From positions 27,779-91,778 of the forward strand of contig CAILZI010000027.1 of the NCBI GenBank assembly GCA_903838675.1: a stretch of 64,000 nt of DNA. Reading direction: 5' to 3'. A program made the position numbers and the translations under genes. Shown here piece by piece: positions 1-9,067 of this stretch; position 1 is the first letter of the stretch; every line of letters begins with the position of its first letter. The notes below the pieces were generated by a model that searched no databases, had not been told where the DNA came from, and saw only the letters and a list, made by a program, of their open reading frames with translations. The DNA comes from an uncultured Verrucomicrobiota bacterium. Its GTDB lineage: Bacteria > Verrucomicrobiota > Verrucomicrobiia > Verrucomicrobiales > Verrucomicrobiaceae.

Positions 1-1863
1 TTTGCTGATGGTTGCACGCTGAACAAACCCACCATCCTGAGCAATGGGGACTGGCTGCTACCGGTCTCGCTGTGGACTCGTGACCGCATGCATGGTCCCG
101 GAGTGGACAAGGAAGCCTTCAAGGAACTCGATGGGATCCGCATGGCGAATGTGTATGCCAGCAGCGATCAGGGCAAAACCTGGACACGGCGTGGTGGCGT
201 GGCCTTCCCACGTACGGACTTTGATGAGCACATGCTCGTCGAGCGCAAGGACGGCAGCCTGTGGATGCTTGCCCGCACCAAGGATGGCATCAGCGAGAGC
301 ACCTCCGCTGACAAAGGCGTGACGTGGAGCGAGCCGCAGGCATCTTCGATTCAGAATCCCAGCGCGCGCTTTTTCATCCGCCGTCTCGCATCGGGCAAAC
401 TCATCTTGGTGAAAAACGGCCCCATCAATACGCGCCTGCCACGCCGCTCCAATTTGAAGGCCTTCCTTTCCAATGACGACGGCAAGACCTGGGGCAAGGG
501 CTTCCTCATTGATGATCGTGCTGAAGTCTCCTACCCCGATGGCTTTCAGGCACCGAATGGCGACATCCACATCCTCTATGACTGGAACCGGCACACCGAT
601 GCGGAGATCCTGCATGTTAAGTTCACCGAGGAGGACATCACCAAGCAGGCTGAGATCGGCAAACTCACCATGGACCCCGAGGAGATCAAACGCCGGGCCA
701 CGGTAGGCAAGAACCTGGTCAATAAAGCGCTCGCGCCCAAGCTGCCGAAATCCATCACACCCGATCCCACCTGGACGGCACAAGCACTTGAGGATGCCAA
801 GCAGGACTTCAAGAGCATCCCGTATGACGGCATCACGCCCAACAAAATGGTGTGCGACACCACACTGCGTGAACTGCCGGATGGCTCCTGGATTCTCTTC
901 ATCCTTGCTGGTGGCGATACCGAACCCAGCCCCCTCAACTACACCGGCGTGACCCGCAGCACCGACCTGGGCAAGACCTGGACCCCGCTGGAGCCGTTTG
1001 ATGTTGGCTTCCCACGCGAAGGAAAAACCATCGGCCAGGGCCCCACGGAACTCATGATCCTCGGTCAGCGCAGCACGCTGTTCTTTTCCACGCATTCGAA
1101 GCATTGGGCCAATGACTGGCGCTCCTGGTATCTCACCAGTGATGACTCCTTCAAGACCTGGAGCAAGCCCATCGAGGTGCCTGGTCGTCTCAAAGAGCGC
1201 ACGTTCATCCGCAAGCACATCGTCTGCAAAGATGGCCGCATCATGCTCCCTTTCCAACATTACATCGGCCCTGATGACGAGCAGGACAAAGCGCCGCTGG
1301 ACCGTGCCTTCACCAATCCGCGCAACGGTGTGCTCATCAGCAGCGACGGCGGCAAAACCTGGAGCGAGCACGGCAACATCCGCCTCACGCCGAACAGCCG
1401 CTACTTCGGCTGGGCGGAGAACGATCTCTTTGAACATCCGGATGGCCGCATCACCATGGTCATCCGTGGCGACGGCCTTGGTGGCATGCTCTACAAAGCT
1501 GAAAGCAAAGATGGCGGGAAGACCTGGCCCGAGTTTGCCAGCATCACGCAGATCCCCAATCCCGGCAGCAAAACCACGCTGTACAATCTTGGAGGAGATC
1601 GGGTGGCCATCCTGCATAATCCCAACAGCAAGCACCGCAGCCCCATGGCGTTGTGGCTCAGCTTTGACGGCATGAAGACCTGGCCCTACCAGCGCGTGCT
1701 CCAGCAGGAATCCGTCGATGGCCCCAAAGGCCGCATGAACTACCCCGACGGCTTTGTCAGCAAGGACGGCCAGTGGCTCCACTTCGCCTTTGATGACAAC
1801 CGTCACCGCGCCGTGCACTACAGCGCGATGCTGCCACCGCTGGCAGGTGCAGTGAAGCAGTAA
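1..1863 (+). CDS. Sialidase-like exo-hydrolase with two fused modules, 5' end outside window
   Basis: The reading frame is open from base 1 and reads through family-like sequence (NKPTILSNGDWLLPVSLW), so the gene starts upstream and the ATG at 88 is internal. The product is a BNR/Asp-box sialidase-type beta-propeller. Asp boxes of the form S-x-D-x-G-x-T-W lie near bases 160, 304, 469, 958, 1339 and 1504. There are two modules. Bases 1 to about 740 match the N-terminal half of the protein at 12399. Bases about 770 to 1863 match the whole mature protein at 1884, with very similar DNA around the shared [16 protein letters not shown] segment. Such proteins are normally secreted and act on sialic acids or other sugars; the true substrate cannot be read from the sequence. 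The next gene follows after 20 bases, so the two are probably co-transcribed. Confidence 0.85.
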   Translation, partial: FADGCTLNKPTILSNGDWLLPVSLWTRDRMHGPGVDKEAFKELDGIRMANVYASSDQGKTWTRRGGVAFPRTDFDEHMLVERKDGSLWMLARTKDGISESTSADKGVTWSEPQASSIQNPSARFFIRRLASGKLILVKNGPINTRLPRRSNLKAFLSNDDGKTWGKGFLIDDRAEVSYPDGFQAPNGDIHILYDWNRHTDAEILHVKFTEEDITKQAEIGKLTMDPEEIKRRATVGKNLVNKALAPKLPKSITPDPTWTAQALEDAKQDFKSIPYDGITPNKMVCDTTLRELPDGSWILFILAGGDTEPSPLNYTGVTRSTDLGKTWTPLEPFDVGFPREGKTIGQGPTELMILGQRSTLFFSTHSKHWANDWRSWYLTSDDSFKTWSKPIEVPGRLKERTFIRKHIVCKDGRIMLPFQHYIGPDDEQDKAPLDRAFTNPRNGVLISSDGGKTWSEHGNIRLTPNSRYFGWAENDLFEHPDGRITMVIRGDGLGGMLYKAESKDGGKTWPEFASITQIPNPGSKTTLYNLGGDRVAILHNPNSKHRSPMALWLSFDGMKTWPYQRVLQQESVDGPKGRMNYPDGFVSKDGQWLHFAFDDNRHRAVHYSAMLPPLAGAVKQ

Positions 1864-1883
1864 TAAGTAACCCAGACTGAAGC

Positions 1884-3032
1884 ATGAACCTCCGACTCTT
1901 TTTTGCCTGCATCCTCGCCTGCGGCAGCATCTCTGCGGCAGACTGGGGAAAGCAGGTTGCCGAGGATGCCAGGCAGGACCTCAAGAGCATTGTTTTTGAC
2001 GGTCAAACCCCGAACAAGCTCGTCTGCGACGCCACTTTGCGCGAGGTGCCCGACCACTCCTGGGTGATGGTGATGCTGGGAGGTGGAGACACCGAGCCCC
2101 ATCCTGAAAACGGCATCTTCATCACCCGCAGCACGGATCGCGGTCAAACGTGGTCGCCCATGGAGCGGCTGGACTTTGGCTTCAAGCATGAAGGCGATAC
2201 GATGGCCCAAGTGCCCAGCGAGCTGATGGTGCACGGACAGGGCTGCACGCTGTTTTTCTCCACGCATGATGGCATCTTTGGCGGCTGGAAATCGTGGATG
2301 GTGCGCAGCGATGACTCATGCCGCACCTGGGGCAAGGCCGAACCCGTGCCGGGGCGGCTGCAAGATCGCACGTTCATCCGTAATCACATCGTCACGCGGG
2401 ATGGGCGCATCCTGCTGCCCTTCCAGCACTATGAGGGCCTGCCCACAGGTGCCCCGTTGCCCGAGGACAAATGGAAGCGCCTTTCCTTCCACATCAGCAA
2501 CCCGCGCAACGGCGTGCTCATCAGCAGCGACGGCGGCAAAACGTGGAGCGAGCACGGCGACATCCGCCTCGCGAATGACGATGCTTACTGGGGTTGGGCT
2601 GAGAACAACATCGTGGAACTGGAGGACGGGCGCATCGCCATGATCATTCGTGGCGACCGTCTCGGCGGCGTGCTCTTCTATGCTGAATCGACGGATGGCG
2701 GACGCACCTGGCCGGCCACGGCGCACAAAACAGACATTCCCAATCCTGGTTCGAAGGCCACGCTGTATTCTCTGGGTGGCAACGCTGTGGCGATGCTGCA
2801 CAATCCGAATCCGGCTCATCGCAGCCCGCTCGCGCTGTGGGTGAGCTTTGACGGCATGAAAACGTGGCCCTATCAGCGCGTGCTCGTCGCCGAGTCGGTG
2901 GACGGACCGAAAGGGCGGCTCAATTATCCCGACGGCTTTGTGAGCCCGGACAAGCAATGGCTCCATTTTGCCTTTGATGACAACCGCCATCGGGCGGTGC
3001 ATTACAGCGCGAAACTGCCGCCGTTGAAATAA
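1884..3032 (+). CDS. Secreted sialidase-like protein (BNR/Asp-box repeats)
   Basis: 382 residues. A signal peptide is evident ([19 protein letters not shown]), with cleavage probable after ISAA, so the protein is exported. Asp boxes include [17 protein letters not shown] and STDGGRTW, the marks of a six-bladed sialidase/neuraminidase propeller. The mature protein aligns end to end with the C-terminal module of the preceding gene, including HNPN-(S/P)-x-HRSP and NYPDGFVS segments, which points to tandem duplication. Predicted activity is hydrolysis of terminal sialic acid or a related sugar outside the cytoplasm; many Verrucomicrobiota and Planctomycetota members of this family have no proven substrate. 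The stop codon abuts the stop of the convergent phosphofructokinase gene without any spacer. Confidence 0.88.
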   Translation: MNLRLFFACILACGSISAADWGKQVAEDARQDLKSIVFDGQTPNKLVCDATLREVPDHSWVMVMLGGGDTEPHPENGIFITRSTDRGQTWSPMERLDFGFKHEGDTMAQVPSELMVHGQGCTLFFSTHDGIFGGWKSWMVRSDDSCRTWGKAEPVPGRLQDRTFIRNHIVTRDGRILLPFQHYEGLPTGAPLPEDKWKRLSFHISNPRNGVLISSDGGKTWSEHGDIRLANDDAYWGWAENNIVELEDGRIAMIIRGDRLGGVLFYAESTDGGRTWPATAHKTDIPNPGSKATLYSLGGNAVAMLHNPNPAHRSPLALWVSFDGMKTWPYQRVLVAESVDGPKGRLNYPDGFVSPDKQWLHFAFDDNRHRAVHYSAKLPPLK

Positions 3033-4337
3033 TCATTTCATCACCATCGGCTGTCCTGTGCATTCGAGCACGCTGTGCCAGAGCTCCTGGGTGGGATCCA
3101 CCTTGCGGCGGCCATGGATGACGAGTTCCAGCGGCAGATGCACGAAGGAATTATGCCAGCGGCCCACCAGCATGTTGGTCTTGCCAGCCATCGCTGCATG
3201 CACGGCGTTTTGGGCGAGGCGTGAGCAGTACACATTGTCCTGTGCGTTGGCCGGGACGCTGCGCACGATGTAGCTCGGGTCGATGTACTTGAGGTTCACC
3301 TCGGTCTTCCGCTCTTTGAAGAAGGCATTGATGCGGTCCTTCAAGAAGGGGCCGATGTCGCCGTAGCGTTTGTTGCCGCTGGCATCGGTGTCGTCGCCGG
3401 TTTGCATAAGGTGCTGCCCAGCCCCCTCCGCCACCACGATCACAGCGCTGCCACGTTTGATCAGCCGTTGCCTCAGAAATTCCAGGAAGCCGGCGTCGCC
3501 GTTCAGTTCAAAATGAACTTCAGGAATCAGCACAAAATCGACGTTGCTGCCCGCCAGTGCGGCATAGCAGGCGATGAAGCCGGAATCACGCCCCATGAGC
3601 TTGACCAAGCCGACGCCGTTCACCGCGCCGGTGGCTTCGACATACGCGCATTTTACGGCCTGAACGGCGGCATCAAAAGCAGTCTCGAAACCGAAGCTCT
3701 TGTCGAGGTAGCGGATGTCGTTGTCGATGGTCTTGGGAATGCCGACGACCGCCTTTTTTAATCCACGCCGGTCGATTTCCTTCACGATCTCCGCCGCACC
3801 ACGCAGGGTGCCGTCACCCCCGATGACGAAGAGAATATCCACCTTCATGTCCTCCAGCGTGTCCACCATCTCGCCGATGTCCTGCTTGCCGCGCGAGCTG
3901 CCCAGCAGGGTGCCGCCAAAGTGGTGTGCCTGCTCCACGGACGAGGGCTTCAGCAGCAGCGGTGTATGGCCGAAGCGCTGCACCAGCCCCTCGTAGCCAT
4001 AGCGGAAGCCATACACGCGTGCGACGCCATATTGCTGATGGCAGCGGTTCACGATGCCACGAATGATGTCGTTCAGACCCGGGCAAAGGCCGCCGCAGGT
4101 CACGATGCCGACCGTGGTCTTGGCCGGGTCAAAATAGATCATCTCCCGCGGGCCCGCCTCTTCATAGCTCGGCTTTGACACATCGCGCCCGTCTTCGAGC
4201 AGATGGCTGTGGTAGAGGATGCGATCTACTGCGTCCGATTTGTAGGGTGCTTCCACGCCGCCAATTCGGTGCAGTGGCGAATGAATCAAACAAGGGCCGA
4301 GCGTGGGGATGCTCGTGTCAGAAGGGGCTGGGGTCAT
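3033..4337 (-). CDS. pfkA: 6-phosphofructokinase (PfkA family, plant-type/group III, probably ATP-dependent)
   Basis: 434 residues when started at the ATG at 4337, which gives the usual length; an upstream in-frame extension to 4505 has no family resemblance and runs into the leader of the aldolase gene. It phosphorylates fructose 6-phosphate to fructose 1,6-bisphosphate in glycolysis. Visible motifs are CGGLCPGLND (residues 81-90), the phosphoryl-donor loop GGDGT (173-177), PKTIDND (201-207, with the catalytic Asp) and MGRDSGFIA at the sugar-phosphate site. Gly rather than Asp in GGDGT favours ATP, while Lys in PKTIDND is shared with pyrophosphate enzymes and plant-type ATP enzymes. Donor preference is therefore inferred. 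The gene is divergent from eda/kdgK, across a gap of about 130 bases with no obvious operator. Confidence 0.93.
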   Translation of the reverse strand: MTPAPSDTSIPTLGPCLIHSPLHRIGGVEAPYKSDAVDRILYHSHLLEDGRDVSKPSYEEAGPREMIYFDPAKTTVGIVTCGGLCPGLNDIIRGIVNRCHQQYGVARVYGFRYGYEGLVQRFGHTPLLLKPSSVEQAHHFGGTLLGSSRGKQDIGEMVDTLEDMKVDILFVIGGDGTLRGAAEIVKEIDRRGLKKAVVGIPKTIDNDIRYLDKSFGFETAFDAAVQAVKCAYVEATGAVNGVGLVKLMGRDSGFIACYAALAGSNVDFVLIPEVHFELNGDAGFLEFLRQRLIKRGSAVIVVAEGAGQHLMQTGDDTDASGNKRYGDIGPFLKDRINAFFKERKTEVNLKYIDPSYIVRSVPANAQDNVYCSRLAQNAVHAAMAGKTNMLVGRWHNSFVHLPLELVIHGRRKVDPTQELWHSVLECTGQPMVMK

Positions 4338-4469
4338 GGCTGGTGGGAATTCTTTAGAGCAGGAGAAGTGCCATTCTCCCGATCCTCGCAGCACCTGACG
4401 GATACAAATGGCTTTCCGCGAACCGTACAAGCAGGTTGCAAATGCACCCATCCCCTCCTGCTTCCAGCC

Positions 4470-5129
4470 ATGAACAGCGCCTTTCCCGACAGCCTTCGCC
4501 TGCAACTCCGCCAGACCGGCGTGATTGCCGTTTTGATGATCGACCGTGTTGAGGATGCCGTGCCGCTGGCGCGGGCCCTGCTCGCGGGCGGGGTGAATGG
4601 CATCGAGCTGACCTTGCGCACCGATGCGGCGCTCGAGTCGTTGCGGCGCATCCGGGCCGAAGTGCCGGAAATGACCGTAGGCGTGGGCACCATTCTCACG
4701 CCGCGGCAGGTGAACGATGCCAAAGAGGCTGGCGCGAGCTTTGGTGTGGCTCCGGGCATGAATCCACGAGTCGTTTCTGAGGCGATTTTAATCGGCCTGC
4801 CCTTCGCGCCCGGAGTGTGTACGCCGACGGACATTGAGATCGCCCTTGAGGCCGGCTGCCGGGTGCTGAAGTTTTTCCCTTCAGAACCAAGAGGTGGTCT
4901 GATCTACATGCGCAGCATCATGGCGCCGTTCATGCATCTTGGTGTGCAGTTCATCCCCCTGGGTGGCGTGGGCGCTGGAAACGCTGCGCACTACCTGCGT
5001 GAGCCGGCCGTGCTCGCCCTGGGCGGTTCCTGGCTGGCGCCGAAGGAAATTGTGGCCCGGGGCGGGTGGGATGTGATCACCGCGCTGGCACGTGAGGCCA
5101 CAGACATCGTCAAGCAAGTCCGTCCATGA
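4470..5129 (+). CDS. eda: KDPG (2-dehydro-3-deoxy-6-phosphogluconate) aldolase
   Basis: 219 residues, started at the ATG at 4470, which gives the normal length; the frame is open further upstream but without homology. It is a class I aldolase cleaving KDPG to pyruvate and glyceraldehyde 3-phosphate in the Entner-Doudoroff and uronate pathways, in the cytoplasm. Motifs: GIELTLRT with the catalytic Glu46, GVGTIL, PGVCTPTD, and the Schiff-base Lys134 in LKFFPSE, followed by PLGGVG phosphate-binding glycines. The stop overlaps the start of the KDG kinase by four bases (ATGA), so the two are translationally coupled and together convert KDG through KDPG to central metabolites. Confidence 0.95.
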   Translation: MNSAFPDSLRLQLRQTGVIAVLMIDRVEDAVPLARALLAGGVNGIELTLRTDAALESLRRIRAEVPEMTVGVGTILTPRQVNDAKEAGASFGVAPGMNPRVVSEAILIGLPFAPGVCTPTDIEIALEAGCRVLKFFPSEPRGGLIYMRSIMAPFMHLGVQFIPLGGVGAGNAAHYLREPAVLALGGSWLAPKEIVARGGWDVITALAREATDIVKQVRP

Positions 5130-6157
5130 GCCGCGTCGTCACCTTGGGCGAAGTCATGCTTCGTCTTTCCACGCCGGGCCATGCACGTTTTCAGCAGGCC
5201 ATGCCGGGCAGCCTGAATGCCTGCTTTGCCGGGGCGGAGGCCAGCATCGCGGTCTCGCTGGCCTACCTCGGCATTGATGCGGCCTTCGTCACCGCCTTGC
5301 CCATGAATGCCATCGCGGATGCCTGCATCGCCGATCTGCGCAGTCTGGGTGTCGAGACGAAACACATCCTGCGCACGAACGAAGGTCGCGTAGGCACCTT
5401 CTTTCTCGAACACGGCGTGAATCAACGTGGTGGCAATGTCATCTATGACCGCGATGGCTCCGCTGTGGCCATTACGCCTCCACCCGCTTATGACTGGGAC
5501 TCCATCTTCACCGGCTGCGAGTGGTTCGTGATCTCCGGCATCACTCCTGCGATCTCGCGGAATGCCACCGAGGTGGCCCTTGCCGCCGTAGAGGAAGCTG
5601 CGAGTCGTAAGATCCCGGTCGTGTGTGACATGAACTACCGCACCAAGCTCTGGCAGTGGGACCCGCCGCTCTCCGCCCGCGAACTGGCCACACGCACGAT
5701 GAAAGAGCTTCTGCCATTCGTGCGGGTATTTGTCGGCGGCATCAGTGATGCGACTGCGATGCTCGGCATCGAGCACAGCGGCGATCTGCATTCTTTGGCG
5801 AAGCAGATCATCGCGCAGTTTCCTAACCTCACTCACGCCGCCTTCACCCTGCGGGATGGCAGTACCTCTGCCGCTCAATGTTTCAGCGGCGCGCTATACG
5901 AAGCCGCGACTGACACGCTTCACACTGCGACCCGCTACTCGATCACCCAGATCATCGACCGCCTCGGCGCCGGGGATGCCTTCACCGCCGGTCTCTTGTT
6001 TTCGTTCCTCCAAAAGTCTGACGCGCAAACAGCCATCGACTTTGCCACCGCTGCGGGTTGTCTTGCCCACTCCATTGAGGGCGACTACAACTACAGCACC
6101 CGCACCGAAATCGAAACCCTCATGCAAGGCGACGGCGGAGGCCGCGTCAGCCGTTAA
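5126..6157 (+). CDS. kdgK: 2-dehydro-3-deoxygluconokinase (PfkB family)
   Basis: 343 residues, ribokinase/PfkB fold. It phosphorylates 2-keto-3-deoxygluconate at C6 with ATP, supplying the substrate of the aldolase encoded immediately upstream. The N-terminus VVTLGEVMLRLSTPG and the early Gly/Asn-rich segment match KDG kinases; the C-terminal PfkB signature DRLGAGDAF lies at residues 278-286, with Asp284 as catalytic base and the GAGD anion hole. The kinase is coupled to eda by a four-base overlap. KDG would come from uronate, pectin or alginate breakdown. Related PfkB sugar kinases are possible, but the pairing with eda makes KDG the best substrate call. Confidence 0.93.
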   Translation: MSRVVTLGEVMLRLSTPGHARFQQAMPGSLNACFAGAEASIAVSLAYLGIDAAFVTALPMNAIADACIADLRSLGVETKHILRTNEGRVGTFFLEHGVNQRGGNVIYDRDGSAVAITPPPAYDWDSIFTGCEWFVISGITPAISRNATEVALAAVEEAASRKIPVVCDMNYRTKLWQWDPPLSARELATRTMKELLPFVRVFVGGISDATAMLGIEHSGDLHSLAKQIIAQFPNLTHAAFTLRDGSTSAAQCFSGALYEAATDTLHTATRYSITQIIDRLGAGDAFTAGLLFSFLQKSDAQTAIDFATAAGCLAHSIEGDYNYSTRTEIETLMQGDGGGRVSR

Positions 6158-6162
6158 ATTTT

Positions 6163-7962
6163 ATGTCCAACTCTGCTACTCCTACTGCCCCCGACCGCTG
6201 GTCTCTCGAATCCTGGTTTTCTGGTTTCGGCAAATCCGATTACACCGAATTCAAAACCGTGCTTGTGCACGATGTCGAGGTGCTCAAGACGCAGGCGGCT
6301 GCACTCGGTGGTGAAACCACGGAGATCGCCCGCGTGATCAATGCGCTGGAGTCATTGAGTGATCGTCTCGGCCATCTTGCGGCCTATCTCGGCTGCTTGT
6401 CCGCAGATGATGCGAATGACGAGGCCGTGAAAGCCGATGAGGCGTGGCTTTCAACGCTCGAAGCTGAAAGCACCAAACTCATGGCCTCGCTGCGTGCGGC
6501 GCTTGCGGCATTGAGCGATACGGCGTTCGCCACGCTGCTCGCCGAGCCCTCCTTGAAAAATGCCGAGCATTCGGTGAAGCGAATGCGCCATGAAGGCCAG
6601 CACCAGATGAAGTCCGAGATGGAGGCTCTGGCGGCGGATCTCAATGTGAACGGCCTGCATGCCTGGGGACGGCTCTATGACACGCTGACGGGCAAGATGG
6701 AGTTTGAGATGACTTTTCCAGAAGGTCACAAGGAAATCGTGCCGATGTCGCGCCGCCGTGCGTTGATGTCGGAGCCCGACCGCAAACTGCGAGAGGCGGC
6801 CTTCAACGACGGGCAGAAGCCGTGGAATGATCATGCGGTGACGCTGGCCGCCGGATTGAACGGCATTGCCGGCACGCGCCTCAGCCTCTATGGCCGCCGC
6901 GGTCTGCCGCACTTTCTCGACACACCACTTTTTGATGGTGCAATGAGCCGGAAGTCACTTGATGCGATGCTCGAGGCGATCCACTCGCACATCGATCTGC
7001 CGCGCCGTGCGTTGCGCAAGGCTGCGAAACTGCAGGGCACCTCCGCGTTGCATTACTTCGACCTCGAAGCACCGCAGATTGCCGCACCGGATGAAAAGGA
7101 GCTCACTTGGGACGAGGCCTGTGCCACGGTCGATCATGCCTTTAGCTCCGCGTATCCAAAGCTTGGCGACTATTTCCGCGAGATGCTTGCGCAGCGTTGG
7201 ATCGAGGCGCAGCCTCGTGCTGGAAAGCGTCCGGGGGCGTTCTGCACCGGCTCGCAGCTCAAGCACGAGGAGCGCGTGTACATGACCTTCCACCGCACGG
7301 TGCATGACATGGTCACGCTCGCACATGAAGTCGGTCATGCTTGGCATTCATGCGTGCTGCGCCCGGCACGTTCCTTTGCGGCGAACTATCCGATGACGCT
7401 GGCTGAGACGGCGTCGAATTTTGGCGAGATGATCCTGCTCGACGGCCTGATGTCCAACCCTGGCATCACCGAGGCCACGAAGGCCTACCTGCTTGATCAG
7501 GAGATGCTGCGTGCGCATGCTTACTTGATCAACATTCCCATGCGCTACGAGTTCGAAAAGGCCTTCTACACGGAACGTGCCAGCGGCGAGGTGAGCGTGA
7601 GCCGCCTGAGCGCCCTGATGACCGAAGCACAGCGCAAACTCTACGGCGACACGCTGCTCGATGCCGGCACCGACCCGATGTTCTGGGCCTACAAGATGCA
7701 TTTCTTCATCACCGGTGTCTCCTTCTACAACTTCCCCTACGTCTTCGGCTATCTGCTGAGCCAGGCCTTGTTTGCACGCTTCAAAGCAGAGGGCGCGGCC
7801 TTTCTGCCACGCTACGAGGCCTTTCTCTCGATGACCGGCAGCGCGACCTGCGAAGAAGTGGTGAAGCAGAGTCTCGGTGAAGACATCACCCAGCCTGAGT
7901 TTTGGGCCACGGCGCTGAAAGCCATCGAGCCCACGCTGACAGCCTATGAAGCGCTGAAGTGA
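6163..7962 (+). CDS. pepF: Oligoendopeptidase F-type M3 metallopeptidase
   Basis: 599 residues, the usual size of M3B oligoendopeptidases. It is a cytoplasmic zinc peptidase cutting short oligopeptides. The zinc motif HEVGH is at residues 388-392 (Glu389 catalytic), and a downstream segment ETASNFGEM supplies the third metal ligand, as in PepF. The N-terminal third is helical and Ala/Glu-rich, fitting the lid of the family. The gene starts five bases after kdgK with no Shine-Dalgarno sequence, so it may ride on the same transcript although its function is unrelated. No signal peptide is present. Confidence 0.93.
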   Translation: MSNSATPTAPDRWSLESWFSGFGKSDYTEFKTVLVHDVEVLKTQAAALGGETTEIARVINALESLSDRLGHLAAYLGCLSADDANDEAVKADEAWLSTLEAESTKLMASLRAALAALSDTAFATLLAEPSLKNAEHSVKRMRHEGQHQMKSEMEALAADLNVNGLHAWGRLYDTLTGKMEFEMTFPEGHKEIVPMSRRRALMSEPDRKLREAAFNDGQKPWNDHAVTLAAGLNGIAGTRLSLYGRRGLPHFLDTPLFDGAMSRKSLDAMLEAIHSHIDLPRRALRKAAKLQGTSALHYFDLEAPQIAAPDEKELTWDEACATVDHAFSSAYPKLGDYFREMLAQRWIEAQPRAGKRPGAFCTGSQLKHEERVYMTFHRTVHDMVTLAHEVGHAWHSCVLRPARSFAANYPMTLAETASNFGEMILLDGLMSNPGITEATKAYLLDQEMLRAHAYLINIPMRYEFEKAFYTERASGEVSVSRLSALMTEAQRKLYGDTLLDAGTDPMFWAYKMHFFITGVSFYNFPYVFGYLLSQALFARFKAEGAAFLPRYEAFLSMTGSATCEEVVKQSLGEDITQPEFWATALKAIEPTLTAYEALK

Positions 7963-7966
7963 TTGC

Positions 7967-7988
7967 AAAACGCTGCCAAGTCGCAGCG
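7967..7988 (-). terminator. Rho-independent terminator of the LacI-type gene
   Basis: A six-base perfect stem (CGCTGC/GCAGCG) with a six-base loop is followed on the minus strand by TTTT. It lies between the convergent pepF and lacI-type genes and best serves the minus-strand transcript; the plus-strand side has no T tract. The stem is short, so strength is uncertain. Confidence 0.55.
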
Positions 7989-8000
7989 AAGCAGTTGTGG

Positions 8001-9044
8001 TCAGTGAGCCGGCCTTAAACTCGGCCCATCCACCCACTTCGGCGGAATCATGATCTGGCGCGGCACGGTGGGCACGCCGTGTTCGTGCTGGGACAGCTGT
8101 GTGACGATCAAATCGACTGCTGCTGCAGCAAGATGTTCGCGCTGCTGGTAAATGCCGGCGAAGTCCTGCATCTTCGGGGTCCAGTCATGCACCACGAAGC
8201 CGATGTCTTGTGGCACACGCAGTCCAAGACGACGCAGCCAGTTGGGTACATGCGTGTCAAAGGTTATCAGTGCATCCGGCTGGTGTTCGCGCATCCATTT
8301 GGAAAAAGCTTCGTAGCCTTTGCTGATGTCGTTGTTGGGAAAGAGCAGCAGCGGTACACGGTCCGCCGGTGGCAGGCTTTGCTGCCAGTGAAACAAGCCG
8401 CCGCTGTAGCCAAACTGCGAGCGATTCACGATCCACTTCGTCACCGCGACGCCGATGCGCAGGTAGCCGCGTGTGGCCAGCTGCTCGGCGGCCATGTGGA
8501 TGCCCAGCGTCATGTTCCCCGCGCACATGTGCAGCGCCGGGCTGCTCATCGCATTGCCAAAAGTCACCGCAGCAAAGGGCGAGTAGTCGATCCTGCTGCA
8601 TGGCAGCTGCATGCTCTGAGGCGACACGATCACTCCCTCGATGCCGCGTGCGTGCAGGATCTTTTGCAAGCGCCTGGGCGTGAGGCCGTCCTTGCCCAGC
8701 CAAAATTCCTCCACGGCATAGCCGTGACCATGCGCACGGCTGCGGATGTCCTCGATCGGCACGTATTGGTAGGAAGGGCCGAGCAAACTATCCTGCGGTA
8801 CGTGCTCGCGGATCACCGCGATCACGGCCCGCACGCGCTGCTGCTTCTTGCCGCGCACCACCTGCATCATGCGTGCCAGATGCGGGTCTGGCTGGTAGTT
8901 CAGCCGCTTCGCCTCCTTCAGCACCAGCTCACGCTTCTCTGCGGAAACCTTGGGCGCCCCGCGCAGCACCCGCGACACCGTCATCAGCGAAAACCCGGTG
9001 GCACGGGCGATGTCCTTGAGCGTGGGCGCAGTGGTTGTGGGCAT
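8001..9044 (-). CDS. LacI-family transcriptional regulator
   Basis: 347 residues. Residues about 8-30 form a classic LacI helix-turn-helix (LKDIARATGFSLMTVSRVLRG), followed by a hinge and a periplasmic-binding-protein-like effector domain that normally binds a sugar. It resembles the Verrucomicrobiota/Planctomycetota LacI subgroup with the N-terminal RLNYQPDPHLARMM segment. The gene is the last of three minus-strand genes, 21 bases after the dipeptidase, and ends at a terminator. A 12-base sequence just upstream of its start recurs as part of a perfect palindrome upstream of the dipeptidase gene, suggesting autoregulation. The effector is unknown. Confidence 0.93.
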   Translation of the reverse strand: MPTTTAPTLKDIARATGFSLMTVSRVLRGAPKVSAEKRELVLKEAKRLNYQPDPHLARMMQVVRGKKQQRVRAVIAVIREHVPQDSLLGPSYQYVPIEDIRSRAHGHGYAVEEFWLGKDGLTPRRLQKILHARGIEGVIVSPQSMQLPCSRIDYSPFAAVTFGNAMSSPALHMCAGNMTLGIHMAAEQLATRGYLRIGVAVTKWIVNRSQFGYSGGLFHWQQSLPPADRVPLLLFPNNDISKGYEAFSKWMREHQPDALITFDTHVPNWLRRLGLRVPQDIGFVVHDWTPKMQDFAGIYQQREHLAAAAVDLIVTQLSQHEHGVPTVPRQIMIPPKWVDGPSLRPAH

Positions 9045-9055
9045 GGTGTTCAGCG

Positions 9056-9067
9056 GCCATCAAAGCT
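9056..9067. promoter_or_regulatory. Half-operator-like repeat upstream of the LacI-type gene
   Basis: GCCATCAAAGCT lies 12 bases upstream of the lacI-type start, overlapping the dipeptidase stop codon. The same 12 bases occur at 10602-10613 as half of a perfect palindrome. Candidate binding half-site; inference only. Confidence 0.35.

Noticed and set aside
58..1818. Long minus-strand open frame opposite the first sialidase-like gene
   Set aside because: Antisense shadow in GC-rich coding DNA; its translation is low-complexity and has no family resemblance, while the plus strand reads clear Asp boxes.
4338..4505. 56-residue N-terminal extension of the phosphofructokinase
   Set aside because: No homology and it overlaps the start of eda; the internal ATG gives normal family length.
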